Counted from the stretch's first letter, positions 1 to 10,678 are shown. The stretch: DNA of 56,770 nucleotides from Aggregatibacter kilianii (GCF_003129965.1 NZ_NRCJ01000015.1:1-56770), one strand, 5' to 3'. The notes: generated by a model from the sequence alone, not told the origin. Program-made: numbers and translations.

Positions 1-95
1 CTCACTCTATTTCTAAATCTATCAAAAACGAATCTTCAAGTGCCCACACAGTTTGTCTGATTGATTGTTAAAGAACATTTGCTCTAAGCAAGGAC
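1..95 (-). promoter_or_regulatory. rRNA operon leader with boxA antiterminator
   Basis: Read on the minus strand this is a typical rrn leader. A boxA-like TGTTCTTTAACAA lies at 77-65, followed by ATCAGACAAACTGTGTGGGC, which closely resembles the leader before 16S rRNA in E. coli. Transcription runs leftward out of the window, so the 16S gene itself is not included. The hemG-rrn neighbourhood resembles the E. coli trkH-hemG-rrsA order. Confidence 0.85.
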
Positions 96-99
96 GCAA

Positions 100-129
100 A
101 TTATAGATGAAGATCTTATTTGTCGTCAA
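100..129 (-). promoter_or_regulatory. rRNA operon promoter P2
   Basis: Minus-strand -35 TTGACG (129-124), an 18-base spacer and a perfect -10 TATAAT (105-100), just upstream of the boxA leader. This is the position expected for the downstream promoter of a tandem rrn pair. Confidence 0.75.
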
Positions 130-181
130 GAAAATTTTTGTGTATTTTCTTTTAGTTACTGCCTTTGCAGTGCGGAGGCGT

Positions 182-209
182 ATTATAGGGATCGAGATAA
201 AAGGATCAA
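182..209 (-). promoter_or_regulatory. rRNA operon promoter P1
   Basis: Minus-strand -35 TTGATC (209-204), a 16-base spacer and -10 TATAAT (187-182). The following discriminator, ACGCCTCCGC, is GC-rich like those of stringently controlled rrn P1 promoters. An A/T-rich stretch upstream (about 210-235) could act as an UP element. Confidence 0.8.
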
Positions 210-258
210 GCGGATTTTTACACTTTTTTATCGATAGCTTAGAAAAAATACAATTTGC

Positions 259-771
259 TTATTTCAGCTGCAAAAATGCTTCGGAAAATGACCGCACTTT
301 TTGCCAATCCGTGTATTCAATTTCTTTAGTCGGATCCGTTTCGCCGCCGGTAATTCGCATGATGAGTTGGATCATGATGCGATCAAAGAAACCATAGCGC
401 GGATAAAGCAACGCGCCGGCAAACACTGCTGACATTGTCGGTTTCCAAGTAATTCGTTGCAAAAATTTGCGTACATATATATTGGTTTCCGGCGTGGATT
501 TCTCCGGTTTGCGCGCCGTCAGATTCACGCCAAAAAACGCCGTCGTCTTTTGATTCAAAAGTGCGGTGTGTTTTTCGAGCATTTTATAAAGTTGCTTGTT
601 GAAATGCCCGTAACGAATTGAGGCGCCGATAATAATGCGGTTGTAATCCGCCAATTCAAATACGTCGTTAATCGACTTCACATCAACATCCGACGCAATG
701 ATTTGCGCAATATAATCGGCAATTTTCTTGGTTTGCCCATCATGTGTGGAATATAAAATGAGTGTTTTCAT
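259..771 (-). CDS. hemG: Protoporphyrinogen IX dehydrogenase (menaquinone), HemG
   Basis: HemG oxidises protoporphyrinogen IX to protoporphyrin IX, using FMN and the quinone pool at the inner membrane. The 170-residue product begins MKTLILYSTHDGQT, a flavodoxin-type FMN phosphate-binding loop. It also has the family's conserved RYGHFNK region in the middle. An upstream in-frame ATG would add 29 residues, but the start at 771 is preferred because it overlaps the trkH stop as TAATG and gives the normal family length. It is last in the yigZ-trkH-hemG run and is followed by rRNA promoters in the same direction. Some relatives need host haem or porphyrin, so the gene may serve late porphyrin use (inference). 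Confidence 0.9.
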   Translation of the reverse strand: MKTLILYSTHDGQTKKIADYIAQIIASDVDVKSINDVFELADYNRIIIGASIRYGHFNKQLYKMLEKHTALLNQKTTAFFGVNLTARKPEKSTPETNIYVRKFLQRITWKPTMSAVFAGALLYPRYGFFDRIMIQLIMRITGGETDPTKEIEYTDWQKVRSFSEAFLQLK

Positions 772-2234
772 TAGGATTTCCAAAATGCCGGCGTGAATAA
801 AACTAAAAGGGAAAAAATTTCTAAACGTCCGCAAACCATGGCTAAGGTCAGGATCCATTTTGCATTGTCCGGAATGCCAACAAAATTACTGCTCACCGAA
901 CCCAGTGCCGGTCCCAGGTTATTTAAACAGGCGATAACGGCGTTAAAAGCATCGAATGTTTCGACGCCACAACTGATGACGCCCAACAGGCAAATCACGA
1001 AAACCAGTAAGTAGGCGGAAAAGAACGCCCAGATACTTTGAATCACCCGTTCGTCGAGAACCCGTTTACCCAGTTTGACGGGATACACTAAATTCGGGTG
1101 AATTAAGCGTTTAAGTTCCCGCTTACCTTGCAAATAAAGCACCAAAATCCGCACCACTTTTAAACCGCCGCCGGTGGATCCGGCACAGCCCCCGATAAAG
1201 GAGGCAAATAATAAGAGGATCGGTAAAAATAGCGGCCATTGCTCAAAACTGGATGTGGTATAACCCGCCGTAGTTGAAATCGAGACCGATTGGAACGCCG
1301 CTTGTTCAAGGTTCTGAAAGGTTTCGTCAAAATGATGATTGCTCAGTAACATAGCAAAGCAAATTAAGATCAAAGAAAGCTGGATTAACATGAAAAAACG
1401 AAATTCCGGATCGCGAAAATAGCTCAGAAAAATGTTCCGTTTACCCAGTTGTGAAAAAGCATTGAAATGCAAGGCGTAGTTACAGGCGGAAATCAACAAA
1501 AAGACAACGGTAATGATATTGACTGCGGAGCTATCAAAATAAGCCATGCTTCGGTCATGGGTGGAAAAACCGCCGATGGAAACCGTAGAAAAGCTATGGC
1601 TGATGGCATCAAAAGGCGACATGCCCGCAAGCCAGTAGGAAAACGCACAAAGCAGGGTTAATGAAGCATAAATGATCCACAGCGTTTTGGCGGTTTCGGT
1701 AATCCGCGGGCGCATTTTATTTTCTTTTAACGGACCGGAAATTTCCGCGCGATAAAGGGACATTCCGCCGATGCCTAATAAAGGAATAATCGCCACCGCC
1801 AATACGATGATCCCCATGCCACCCAGCCATTGTAATAATTGACGATAGAACAAAATCGCTTTCGGCAGGCTGTCTAAGCCGACAATCGTTGTTGCGCCGG
1901 TCGTGGTTAACCCGGAAAAAGATTCAAAGAATGCCGCCGCAACCGTTAAATCGGGATCTTCAAATAACATGAAAGGAATAGCACCGAGACTGCCCATCAC
2001 CACCCAAAAAGCGACAACAATCAGAAACCCTTCGCGCGAGCGTAATTCTTCTTTATGATGGTGACACGCCCACCAGAGGATCACACCGGCAATGGCGCTC
2101 ATCACAAAGGACTGAATGAAGGCTTTACCGCCGCCATCGCCGTACAATAACGCAACAAATGCCGGAAGTAACATGGTGCAGGAAAAGCACATGACTAAAA
2201 TCCCGACGATGCGTAAAATGGATAAAAAATGCAC
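771..2234 (-). CDS. trkH: Trk system potassium uptake protein TrkH
   Basis: TrkH is the membrane-spanning subunit of the Trk potassium uptake system and works with the NAD-binding protein TrkA, which is not in this window. The 487-residue product is hydrophobic throughout, with repeated membrane-pore-membrane units. Filter-like segments include SGLTTTGAT, STVSIGGFS, STTAGYTT and CNNLGPALG, each around a conserved glycine, as expected for the four pore loops. The length matches the family. It starts 12 bases after yigZ ends and its stop overlaps the hemG start by one base, so the three genes are probably co-transcribed. Confidence 0.93.
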   Translation of the reverse strand: MHFLSILRIVGILVMCFSCTMLLPAFVALLYGDGGGKAFIQSFVMSAIAGVILWWACHHHKEELRSREGFLIVVAFWVVMGSLGAIPFMLFEDPDLTVAAAFFESFSGLTTTGATTIVGLDSLPKAILFYRQLLQWLGGMGIIVLAVAIIPLLGIGGMSLYRAEISGPLKENKMRPRITETAKTLWIIYASLTLLCAFSYWLAGMSPFDAISHSFSTVSIGGFSTHDRSMAYFDSSAVNIITVVFLLISACNYALHFNAFSQLGKRNIFLSYFRDPEFRFFMLIQLSLILICFAMLLSNHHFDETFQNLEQAAFQSVSISTTAGYTTSSFEQWPLFLPILLLFASFIGGCAGSTGGGLKVVRILVLYLQGKRELKRLIHPNLVYPVKLGKRVLDERVIQSIWAFFSAYLLVFVICLLGVISCGVETFDAFNAVIACLNNLGPALGSVSSNFVGIPDNAKWILTLAMVCGRLEIFSLLVLFTPAFWKS

Positions 2235-2246
2235 TAAAAATCTCTC

Positions 2247-2858
2247 TTATTCAATTTCTGCTAAAACTAATTGCCCGGCGGAGCGCTCCGTTAACGCCTG
2301 TTGGAAAGCTGCTAATGTATCAGGACGTACAGCTAAACGCAAAGTCACCTGCGCTTGAAAATCTTGTTCCACAATCAACACGGCATACTGTTCGCACAGC
2401 ACCTGAACCCGGTTAATCTGTGCATAATCGCACCGCACTTCATAATGCCGACAAGCGACTTTCGTGTCCGTCGACAATAATTTCAAAGCCTGCTGAACGC
2501 CGCCGCTATAAGCGCGTACCAACCCGCCGGTGCCCAACAAAATACCGCCATAATAGCGCACAACCACGGCGCTGATTTCCCCTAAACCGCTGCCTTGCAA
2601 TGCCGCCAACATGGGTTTACCGGCTGTGCCGCCCGGCTCACCGTCATCGGAAAAACCGAATTGCTGAGAATCTTTAGGATTGCCGGCAATTGTCGCCCAA
2701 CAACAATGGCGCGCATTCGGGTGCAAGGTTTTGATTTCCGCCCAGAACGCTTTTGCCTGCGCCAAACCTTCCGTATGCCGCAAGTAAGTGATAAAACGGC
2801 TCTTTTTAATTTCTTCGGTAAAATCCACCGCACTTTTGGGGATGCGATATTCAATCAT
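2247..2858 (-). CDS. yigZ: YigZ/IMPACT family protein
   Basis: Member of the YigZ/IMPACT family. The 203-residue product has the typical N-terminal domain, with KKSRFITYL near residue 20, HPNARHCCWA near 46-55 and the conserved FSDDGEPGGTAGKPML near 72-87. A smaller ferredoxin-like C-terminal domain follows. The biochemical role of bacterial members is poorly defined; the eukaryotic relative IMPACT acts in translational control. It is the first gene of the leftward yigZ-trkH-hemG unit, divergent from tusA across 86 bases. Confidence 0.85.
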   Translation of the reverse strand: MIEYRIPKSAVDFTEEIKKSRFITYLRHTEGLAQAKAFWAEIKTLHPNARHCCWATIAGNPKDSQQFGFSDDGEPGGTAGKPMLAALQGSGLGEISAVVVRYYGGILLGTGGLVRAYSGGVQQALKLLSTDTKVACRHYEVRCDYAQINRVQVLCEQYAVLIVEQDFQAQVTLRLAVRPDTLAAFQQALTERSAGQLVLAEIE

Positions 2859-2944
2859 ATGTCTAACACATTTGAGGAATTTTGCTGATTTTGTATCATA
2901 CTTTATGTATTATACCCCGTAATTTTCCCTAATAAATAACAAAA

Positions 2945-3190
2945 ATGGATAATATAAAAATCACTCAAACACTTGATACCATTGGTTTGCGTTGCCCGGA
3001 GCCGGTCATGTTGATACGCAAACATATTCGCCACTTGCAAGAAGGCGATGTGCTTTTGATGCTGGCGGACGACCCGGCGACCACCCGTGATATTCCAAGT
3101 TTCTGCCAATTTATGGATCATACCCTGCTACACAGCGAAACCACACAAATCCCTTATCGTTACTGGGTTAAGAAAGGTAAATCAGTTTAA
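2945..3190 (+). CDS. tusA: Sulfur carrier protein TusA
   Basis: TusA (SirA family) carries a persulfide sulfur from cysteine desulfurase IscS into the relay for 2-thiouridine modification of tRNA and other sulfur pathways. The 81-residue protein has the hallmark LRCPEPVM motif near residues 16-23, with the single active cysteine. The full family length is present. It is followed 23 bases later by ubiK on the same strand. The AT-rich gap to divergent yigZ (2859-2944) contains a possible -10 (TATTAT at 2908) but no convincing -35. Confidence 0.92.
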   Translation: MDNIKITQTLDTIGLRCPEPVMLIRKHIRHLQEGDVLLMLADDPATTRDIPSFCQFMDHTLLHSETTQIPYRYWVKKGKSV

Positions 3191-3213
3191 AAATACAAAA
3201 AAGTGAGGCATTT

Positions 3214-3462
3214 ATGCTAAATCCAAAAAAAATAGAGCATGTTATACAACAAATTCAAGATAATCTGCCAAAAGGGATTAAAGACTTAGGGCAAGATGCG
3301 GAAGCCAAAATCAAGCAGGTGTTACAGGCACAATTGTCCAAACTGGACATTGTTACGCGCGAGGAATTTGACGTGCAAACGCAGGTGTTAATGCGCACCC
3401 GTGAAAAATTAAGCGAACTTGAAAAACGACTGGAAGCACTCTCTGCCGCAAAAACAGAATAA
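3214..3462 (+). CDS. ubiK: Ubiquinone biosynthesis accessory factor UbiK
   Basis: Small (82 aa) coiled-coil protein of the YqiC/UbiK (BMFP) family. Known members bind UbiJ, associate with lipid and help assemble the ubiquinone biosynthetic complex. The sequence is helical and charged. The C-terminal segment (about 45-78) has a heptad pattern around TREEFDVQTQVLMRTREKLSELEKRL, given here only as a marker of position. A Shine-Dalgarno-like GTGAGG precedes the ATG. No partner gene (ubiJ) is nearby. Confidence 0.85.
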   Translation: MLNPKKIEHVIQQIQDNLPKGIKDLGQDAEAKIKQVLQAQLSKLDIVTREEFDVQTQVLMRTREKLSELEKRLEALSAAKTE

Positions 3463-3485
3463 ATTCCGACCGCACTTTTGTTTAA

Positions 3486-4784
<1,299 letters not shown>

Positions 4785-4796
4785 GTTCAGGCGATA

Positions 4797-5483
4797 ATGA
4801 TGCTTTTATTTGCAGGCGACCCCCACGGGAATTTTGATCACCTTTACCCGTTCTTAAAAGAACGTAAGGACGTGGCGCTGATCATTCTGGGCGACTTACA
4901 GCTCACCACCCCCGAGCCGTTAGAAAAATTAGCCCAATATGCCGACATTTGGTTTATTCACGGCAACCACGACAGCAAAACCGTGGCGGCATTTGAATCT
5001 ATTTGGGGAACCGAATGGAAACAGCGCAATTTACACGGGCGCGTACAAGAAATTCAGCATAAAAAAATTGCCGGTTTGGGTGGTGTATTTCGCGGACAAA
5101 TTTGGATGCCGCCGAACAAGCCGCTATTTTTCGATCCCATTCATTTTTGCCAATATTGTCCATCAGAAAAAATCTGGCGCGGCGGTGTACCTCTACGCCA
5201 CCGGACTTCAATTTTTCCGTCAGATATTGAAATTTTTGAGCAACAACAAGCCGATATTCTCATTTGCCACGAAGCCCCGAAACCACACCCGTCAGGCTTC
5301 GGCGTCATCAATCAGTTGGCGGAGAAATTAGGCGTGACGCAAATTTACCATGGGCATCACCACGAAAATTTTGATTATTCCGGCTTTCCTCAACAGCGTT
5401 ATCAAATCATCAATGTGGGATTCCGCAGCCTGTGTGATGAAGCGGGAAATTATCTTTACATCGGCGTGGATGACAGGAAATAA
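4797..5483 (+). CDS. Metallophosphoesterase (calcineurin-like)
   Basis: The 228-residue product has the metal-binding signature of calcineurin-like phosphoesterases: GDPHG near residue 7, GDLQL near 32, GNHD near 55, ICHEAPKPHPSG near 160 and YHGHHHE near 182. These would hold two metal ions for phosphoester hydrolysis. The substrate cannot be read from sequence. There are two adjacent ATG codons at the start (4797 and 4800); either is possible. It follows nadR by 12 bases and is probably co-transcribed, so a nucleotide substrate is conceivable but unproven. Confidence 0.85.
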   Translation: MMLLFAGDPHGNFDHLYPFLKERKDVALIILGDLQLTTPEPLEKLAQYADIWFIHGNHDSKTVAAFESIWGTEWKQRNLHGRVQEIQHKKIAGLGGVFRGQIWMPPNKPLFFDPIHFCQYCPSEKIWRGGVPLRHRTSIFPSDIEIFEQQQADILICHEAPKPHPSGFGVINQLAEKLGVTQIYHGHHHENFDYSGFPQQRYQIINVGFRSLCDEAGNYLYIGVDDRK

Positions 5484-5554
5484 AAAACGTTGCTAAAAAA
5501 GACCGCACTTTCCAACAAAATCGGCGAACTGCCCCTTAATCTCCGGCAATTTTA

Positions 5555-5563
5555 TGCGATAAT
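5555..5563 (+). promoter_or_regulatory. Extended -10 promoter of tyrP
   Basis: TGCGATAAT at 5555-5563 is an extended -10 element 28 bases before the tyrP start. No clear -35 or TyrR box is visible in the 107-base gap, which otherwise holds one uptake signal near 5503. Confidence 0.45.
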
Positions 5564-5591
5564 ACCGACCCACTTTCTTTAGGATGAACTT

Positions 5592-6821
5592 ATGCTATTA
5601 AAAAATAAAACTTTCGGCAGTGCCTTAATTATCGCGGGAACCGCCATTGGCGCCGGGATGCTTGCCATGCCGCTCACCTCCGCCGGCATGGGATTCGGCT
5701 TCACCGCCGCACTGCTCATCGGACTCTGGTTACTGCTCGCTTACAGCGGATTACTTTTCGTTGAGGTTTACCAAACCGCCAAACGCCAAGATGACGGTGT
5801 CGCAACCTTAGCGGAAAAATACTTCGGCATTCCCGGACGTATTATTTCTACCGTTTCGCTTTTCATTTTGCTCTATGCTTTATCCGCAGCCTACATGACC
5901 GGCGGCGGTACGTTGCTTGCAAATGCCTTACCAAAAGATCTGTTAGGTTCCGCCGATAGCACATTAAAAATTTCCATTTTAATCTTCACCTTTATTTTGG
6001 GCGCCTTCGTGGTTATCGGCACTAAAGGTGTGGACGGCATCACAAGAGTGTTATTTTCGGGTAAAATCATCGTCTTTATTCTCGTGCTCGCCATGATGTT
6101 GCCGAAAGTCATCGGCGAAAACTTAATGGCAATGCCGCTGGATTATGCATTAATCCTCTCCGCCGGTCCGATTTTCTTCACCTCATTCGGCTTCCATGTG
6201 GTAATGGGCAGTATCAATAATTATCTGGAAGGGGATGTAAAACGCTTCCGCTCCGCCATCATCATCGGCACCGCTATTCCGCTCGTCGCCTATTTATTAT
6301 GGCAATTAGCCACACACGGTATCTTAAGCCAAAACCAATTTGTTGCCGTACTCAAAGACGATCCCACATTAACCGGCTTGATTAATGCCACTAAAACCCT
6401 ACAAGACACCACGTTATTAAGCCAAGTCTTACCGATATTTTACTCATTGGCACTCATCACCTCCTTTTTAGGCGTCGCACTAGGCTTATTTGAAGGGCTA
6501 AATGACTTATTCAAACGCACAAAAATGCCGGCAAATCGTATAAGTTTAACCATCGCCACCTTCATCCCACCGCTGATTTTCGCCTTGTTCTACCCTAACG
6601 GCTTCCTCGCCGCATTAGGTTACGCCGGTTTACTCTGCGCCTTCTATTGCCTCATCCTGCCTATCGGCTTGGCATGGCGCGCAAGAAAACAATACAAAGA
6701 TCTGCCTTACCGCGTCGCAGGCGGAAACTTCGCACTCGTTCTGGCGCTGCTTATCGGAATCGCCATTATCATCATCCCGTTCCTTACCGAAGCCGGTATT
6801 CTGCCGAGAGTCGTAGGTTAA
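5592..6821 (+). CDS. tyrP: Tyrosine-specific transport protein TyrP
   Basis: An inner-membrane aromatic amino acid:proton symporter of the TyrP/Mtr (HAAAP) family. The 409-residue protein is hydrophobic with about eleven membrane segments. It opens with GSALIIAGTAIGAGMLAMPL (residues 8-27), the conserved first helix carrying the substrate-binding glycines. SAGPIFFTSFGFHVVMGSIN in the middle is typical of the family. TyrP and Mtr (tryptophan) paralogues are hard to separate by eye, so the tyrosine assignment is the best guess. A strong terminator follows at 6858-6888. Confidence 0.82.
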   Translation: MLLKNKTFGSALIIAGTAIGAGMLAMPLTSAGMGFGFTAALLIGLWLLLAYSGLLFVEVYQTAKRQDDGVATLAEKYFGIPGRIISTVSLFILLYALSAAYMTGGGTLLANALPKDLLGSADSTLKISILIFTFILGAFVVIGTKGVDGITRVLFSGKIIVFILVLAMMLPKVIGENLMAMPLDYALILSAGPIFFTSFGFHVVMGSINNYLEGDVKRFRSAIIIGTAIPLVAYLLWQLATHGILSQNQFVAVLKDDPTLTGLINATKTLQDTTLLSQVLPIFYSLALITSFLGVALGLFEGLNDLFKRTKMPANRISLTIATFIPPLIFALFYPNGFLAALGYAGLLCAFYCLILPIGLAWRARKQYKDLPYRVAGGNFALVLALLIGIAIIIIPFLTEAGILPRVVG

Positions 6822-6857
6822 ATTTACCTGAAAATTTGACCGCACTTTAAAACACCA

Positions 6858-6888
6858 TCGGCACCTTAATAAGGTGCCGATTTTTTTT
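6858..6888 (+). terminator. Rho-independent terminator after tyrP
   Basis: A perfect 10-bp stem TCGGCACCTT/AAGGTGCCGA with loop AAT (6858-6880), followed by eight T residues. Confidence 0.9.
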
Positions 6889-6931
6889 ATGAGAAATGCC
6901 ATGAAAAACGCAGTAAAAAACCACCGCACTT

Positions 6932-7975
6932 TTACAATAAGTCTAACGCCTTCATCTGGTTAACCACCTCCTTCACCGCAATTTGCGCCATGAGATTTTC
7001 TCCTTTTAGCCTGGTTGCCCAAGGCAGTTGAGAGGAAGATTTGCCGTATTCTTTTTGTGCATTTTGTTCATACACGGAAACGACGTTTGCCAAATTGTAA
7101 TAAGGGCCGGTACGTAACGGATTGTGGTAGGCATACAAGCCAATGACCGGCGTGCCTTGCGTGGTAGCGATGTGCGCCGGGCCGGAATCCGGCGAGAGTA
7201 CCAAATTCGCTTCACGGATTAACGCAGTGAGTTGGGGTAAAGTCAATTTGCCCGCCGTATCCATCGGTGCAAAATCACATAAGGCTTTGATTTCCTCAAT
7301 CATCGCCAACTCACGAGGCGCGGGAGAACTGCATAAAATCACGTTGATGCCCTGTTGATGAGCAATATTCGCCACCTCGGCATAACGTTCCACTAACCAA
7401 TCTTTTTCTTTTTTGCTGGAACAAGGTGAAATCAGCAGATTTTTGCGTTGGGGATCAACATATTGTCGCACTGCCGCCAACTCCGTTTCCGTTACCGGCA
7501 AATCCCATTGTGGCGGTGCAGGCGGCACGCCCAGATACTCGGCGAACGCCATAAAACCGTCCAACACATGGGGATTGACGGGATCCTGAATGCGGCGGTT
7601 GGTAAACAGCCATTGCCCCTCGCGCGCCCGTTGTTTGCCGAAACCGATGCGATATTTGGCGTGAATGCCAAGCGATAAAATGGATGCACGAAACGCCGTT
7701 TGCATATTCAGCAGTGCATCAAATCGGCGATGTTTCAGCTGTCGCCACACATTCCGCACGCTACGCCAACCGCACTTTTTGTCATACACGATAAACTCGA
7801 TGCCCGGCACGTGACGAAACAGTTGCGCCTCGGTTTTGCCGATAATCCAAGTGATTTTCGTCTCTTTCCAATGGCGTTGGATATGTTGCACTGCGGCAAG
7901 AGCGTGACAAACATCGCCGATAGCGGACAAACGCAGAATGCAAAGAGATTGGGGAGCTTGAGAGAAAAGAGCCAT
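6932..7975 (-). CDS. opsX: Lipooligosaccharide heptosyltransferase I (OpsX type, GT9)
   Basis: A family 9 glycosyltransferase that adds the first heptose to Kdo-lipid A on the cytoplasmic face of the inner membrane. The 347-residue product starts with LCILRLSAIGDVCHALAAV (residues 11-29), the nucleotide-sugar transferase signature. The conserved C-terminal segment SPDSGPAHIATTQGTPVIGLY lies around 258-278, split here only for position. Divergent kdkA starts 86 bases away; the same pair adjoins in H. influenzae as I remember it. In that species one heptose is added to a single phosphorylated Kdo, which fits both genes being present. Confidence 0.85.
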   Translation of the reverse strand: MALFSQAPQSLCILRLSAIGDVCHALAAVQHIQRHWKETKITWIIGKTEAQLFRHVPGIEFIVYDKKCGWRSVRNVWRQLKHRRFDALLNMQTAFRASILSLGIHAKYRIGFGKQRAREGQWLFTNRRIQDPVNPHVLDGFMAFAEYLGVPPAPPQWDLPVTETELAAVRQYVDPQRKNLLISPCSSKKEKDWLVERYAEVANIAHQQGINVILCSSPAPRELAMIEEIKALCDFAPMDTAGKLTLPQLTALIREANLVLSPDSGPAHIATTQGTPVIGLYAYHNPLRTGPYYNLANVVSVYEQNAQKEYGKSSSQLPWATRLKGENLMAQIAVKEVVNQMKALDLL

Positions 7976-7998
7976 GAATTTCGTTATCTCGCTTAAAT

Positions 7999-8027
7999 TT
8001 GGGAATCGGTCTATTTTAAAGTAGAAT
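7999..8027 (+). promoter_or_regulatory. kdkA promoter
   Basis: TTGGGA (7999-8004), a 17-base spacer and TAGAAT (8022-8027) form a good sigma-70 promoter. Transcription would begin near 8034, which rules out a kdkA start at 8026. The TAGAATGCGCC string recurs before the operon at 28468. Confidence 0.65.
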
Positions 8028-8061
8028 GCGCCTATTCGCTATCTCATTTTCGTCACTCAAA

Positions 8062-8787
8062 ATGCTTGAATTTCAACTTAAAAACGACTTTTTTCTATTT
8101 AATTTCGATCAACCGTTGGCAAACCAAGAACGCTTTTTCGATGCCGATTTCTGGCAGCAACAAAACCGCATTATCGGCTCGGCAAAAGGGCGCGGCACTA
8201 CTTGGTTTCTACAAACCGTCGATTTATTCGGCGTGAACACAGCATTACGTCATTATTATCGCGGCGGCTTATGGGGCAAAATCAATAGAGATCGTTATCG
8301 TTTCAGTGAATTAAAAAACACCCGTAGCATCGCTGAATTTAATCTGTTAAATCAATTACATCAGGCAGGCTTACCGGTTCCAAAACCCATCGGCGCACGG
8401 GTGCGTAAAGGCAATTTAGGCATTTGTTATCAAGCCGATTTGTTGAGCGAAAAAGTGGAAAACGCCCAAGATCTGACCGCACTTTTGCAAACCCGAAACC
8501 TCGAACCGAACCAATGGCGACAAATCGGCGCGTTAATTCGCCGTTTGCACGATTTACAAATCTGCCACGCGGATCTCAACGCCCACAATATTTTATTTCA
8601 GCAAAAAGAAAGCGGCAGCCAATTCTGGCTTATCGACTTTGATAAGTGCGGTGAAAAATCCGGGAGTTTTTGGAAAGAAGCAAATCTACAACGGCTACAT
8701 CGTTCTTTCAGTAAGGAAGCGGAACGCATGCACATCCAATTCAATGAACAAAATTGGCGGGCGTTGTTGGAGGGGTATTCAAATTAA
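8062..8787 (+). CDS. kdkA: 3-deoxy-D-manno-octulosonic acid kinase KdkA
   Basis: Phosphorylates the single Kdo residue on lipid A, as in H. influenzae. The 241-residue protein has a protein-kinase-like fold. VFG-like strands are replaced by GSAKGRGTTWFLQT near residue 36. A catalytic-loop-like HADLNAHNILF lies near 170, and the metal-binding IDFDKCGEKSG follows near 192. The start is set at 8062 (MLEFQLKND), not the upstream ATG at 8026, because the latter lies in the promoter -10. It is divergent from opsX, the next enzyme in inner-core assembly. Confidence 0.87.
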   Translation: MLEFQLKNDFFLFNFDQPLANQERFFDADFWQQQNRIIGSAKGRGTTWFLQTVDLFGVNTALRHYYRGGLWGKINRDRYRFSELKNTRSIAEFNLLNQLHQAGLPVPKPIGARVRKGNLGICYQADLLSEKVENAQDLTALLQTRNLEPNQWRQIGALIRRLHDLQICHADLNAHNILFQQKESGSQFWLIDFDKCGEKSGSFWKEANLQRLHRSFSKEAERMHIQFNEQNWRALLEGYSN

Positions 8788-8820
8788 TCGTTTGCCACAA
8801 CCGGTGCGATTACACGCTCC

Positions 8821-9297
8821 CTACCCGCGCTTCTCCTGCAACGCCTTCAACACCGCCGGCGGGACGAGTTGGCTCATGTCGCCGTTGTGTAGGTAAATTT
8901 CGCGGATCATCGTGGAGGAGACGTAAGACCATTGTTCCACCGGGGGGAAGAACAGGCTTTCGACGCCGTGGGTGAGCAGGCGGTTAAGGTGGGCTAACTG
9001 GACTTCGTATTCAAAATCCGTGGTGCTGCGTACGCCGCGAATGATGGCTTTGACGTTGTATTCGGCGATGGTATGCGCCAGTAAATTATTGAATCCGATA
9101 ACCTCTACGTTCGACAAATGTGCGGTTGATTGGCGCACCAACTCCACCCGTTCCGCCAAGCTAAATAACGGCTTTTTGCTCGGGCTTTCCGCCACCGCCA
9201 CTAAAACGCGCGGAAAAATCACCGCACTTCGTTCAATAATGTTCAAATGCCCGTTGGTTAACGGGTCAAAGGTGCCGGGATAAATTACCGTCGTCAT
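8821..9297 (-). CDS. coaD: Phosphopantetheine adenylyltransferase CoaD
   Basis: Transfers AMP from ATP to 4'-phosphopantetheine to make dephospho-CoA, the fourth step of CoA synthesis. The 158-residue protein has [16 protein letters not shown] at 6-21, with the T/HxGH nucleotidyltransferase motif. It also has [14 protein letters not shown] near 85 and SSTMIRE near 127. Its start overlaps the waaA stop by four bases (ATGA, 9294-9297), so the two are translationally coupled. The former name kdtB reflects this linkage to Kdo transferase. Confidence 0.95.
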   Translation of the reverse strand: MTTVIYPGTFDPLTNGHLNIIERSAVIFPRVLVAVAESPSKKPLFSLAERVELVRQSTAHLSNVEVIGFNNLLAHTIAEYNVKAIIRGVRSTTDFEYEVQLAHLNRLLTHGVESLFFPPVEQWSYVSSTMIREIYLHNGDMSQLVPPAVLKALQEKRG

Positions 9298-10580
9298 GAG
9301 TTCACCTCGCTTAAATAAGGTTTTAAGAGATCCATTACGCGTTGCAACGCGCCGCGATTTTCATTTAACACGGCGTAACCGACATTGCCATACTGTTCGC
9401 TCAGTTTCGGTGATTGTAAAAATTGCGCTACCACCTCCGCCACGGCTTGCGGATTTTCATCCGTTATCCGCACGCCTTGGCGTTCAATTAATTTGCCGAA
9501 CACTTCAGGGAAATTGAAGGTATGCTTGCCGCTGATCACCGGCAATTTAAACGCCAGCGGTTCCAGTGGATTATGTCCGCCGTGCGCCACCAAACTGCCG
9601 CCCACCAAGGCGATATTCGCCATACCGTACAGCAACATCAACTCGCCCATGGTGTCCCCGAGCAACACTTGGGTTTCCGCCTGCGGAACGACATGACTGC
9701 TACGACGAAGATAATTAAACCCTTGCTGTTCAATGAGTTGCGCTACCGAATTAAACCTTTCGGGGTGACGTGGCACCAGAATCAGCAATAAATCGGGGTA
9801 ACGTTGCAATAAAGTGCGGTGACTTTTTAAGATGATTTCGTCTTCGCCTTCGTGGGTACTGGCGGCAATCCAAATAGGGCGTTGAGTGTGCCACTGCGCT
9901 TTTAACGCGGAAATTTTGCTCAACAAATCGTCCGTTAAATTCAAATCGTATTTAATATTTCCCGTTAATGTTAACCGTTCCGGCGCAATGCCTAACCCCG
10001 CATAACGCGCCAAACTCACCTCATCTTGCGGCGCAATTAACGTGATGTTATCTAATAGCGGTTTTAACGGATTTTTAAACCAACCGTAACGCTTGGCGGA
10101 ACGCGCGGATAAGCGGGCATTTACGATAATAAAGGGAACCTTTCTTTTTGCCAGCTGATGAATCAGGTTAAACCACAGCTCCGTTTCAATCACCAACGTC
10201 AAACGCGGTTGCACAAAATCAATAAAGCGGGCGACCGCATCAGGCAAATCGTAAGGTAAATAAACGTGGGTGACCGTTTCGCCGAAAACGGCTTTCACGC
10301 GGTCGGAACCGGTGGGCGTCATGGTGGTGACGGTGATCGCCAAATGCGGGTAATCCTGTTGAATACGTTTAATTAGCGGCACGGCAGCGATAACCTCCCC
10401 TACCGACGCGGCATGAATCAGCACGCCGTTGGGTTTCGGCGCGGGTAATTCGCCATAAAAGCCGTAACGTTCGCTTAAACGCTTACGGTAATTCGGCGCT
10501 TTAAGGCTTCGGAATAACAGAGAAAGCCATAAAAACGGCTGCACGAGATACATTAAACAGGTATAGAAAAAACGTAACAT
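9294..10580 (-). CDS. waaA: Kdo transferase WaaA (KdtA)
   Basis: Transfers Kdo from CMP-Kdo to lipid IVA at the inner membrane. The 428-residue protein starts with a hydrophobic anchor ([20 protein letters not shown]). The acceptor-binding glutamate motif [15 protein letters not shown] follows near residues 57-71. The C-terminal half has [17 protein letters not shown] near 335-351, typical of GT30. In Haemophilus this enzyme adds one Kdo, which KdkA then phosphorylates; both genes are in this window. It precedes coaD in one transcription unit and is divergent from lgtF. Confidence 0.94.
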   Translation of the reverse strand: MLRFFYTCLMYLVQPFLWLSLLFRSLKAPNYRKRLSERYGFYGELPAPKPNGVLIHAASVGEVIAAVPLIKRIQQDYPHLAITVTTMTPTGSDRVKAVFGETVTHVYLPYDLPDAVARFIDFVQPRLTLVIETELWFNLIHQLAKRKVPFIIVNARLSARSAKRYGWFKNPLKPLLDNITLIAPQDEVSLARYAGLGIAPERLTLTGNIKYDLNLTDDLLSKISALKAQWHTQRPIWIAASTHEGEDEIILKSHRTLLQRYPDLLLILVPRHPERFNSVAQLIEQQGFNYLRRSSHVVPQAETQVLLGDTMGELMLLYGMANIALVGGSLVAHGGHNPLEPLAFKLPVISGKHTFNFPEVFGKLIERQGVRITDENPQAVAEVVAQFLQSPKLSEQYGNVGYAVLNENRGALQRVMDLLKPYLSEVNS

Positions 10581-10678
10581 AGAAAATACGCCGGCTTATG
10601 TTAGAATTGCGAAAATTTAATAATGATAAACAAGCGCTTAGTATAAGCGTTTGGGACAGATTCACAAAGGATAAAAAT

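Noticed and set aside
107-397. Plus-strand 96-residue frame at the left end
   Set aside because: It starts inside the rRNA promoter region and runs antisense to hemG; no motif or ribosome site supports it.
4939-5331. 130-residue frame overlapping the metallophosphoesterase gene
   Set aside because: It lies in another frame of a gene with all metal-binding motifs, and has no ribosome site or recognisable domain.
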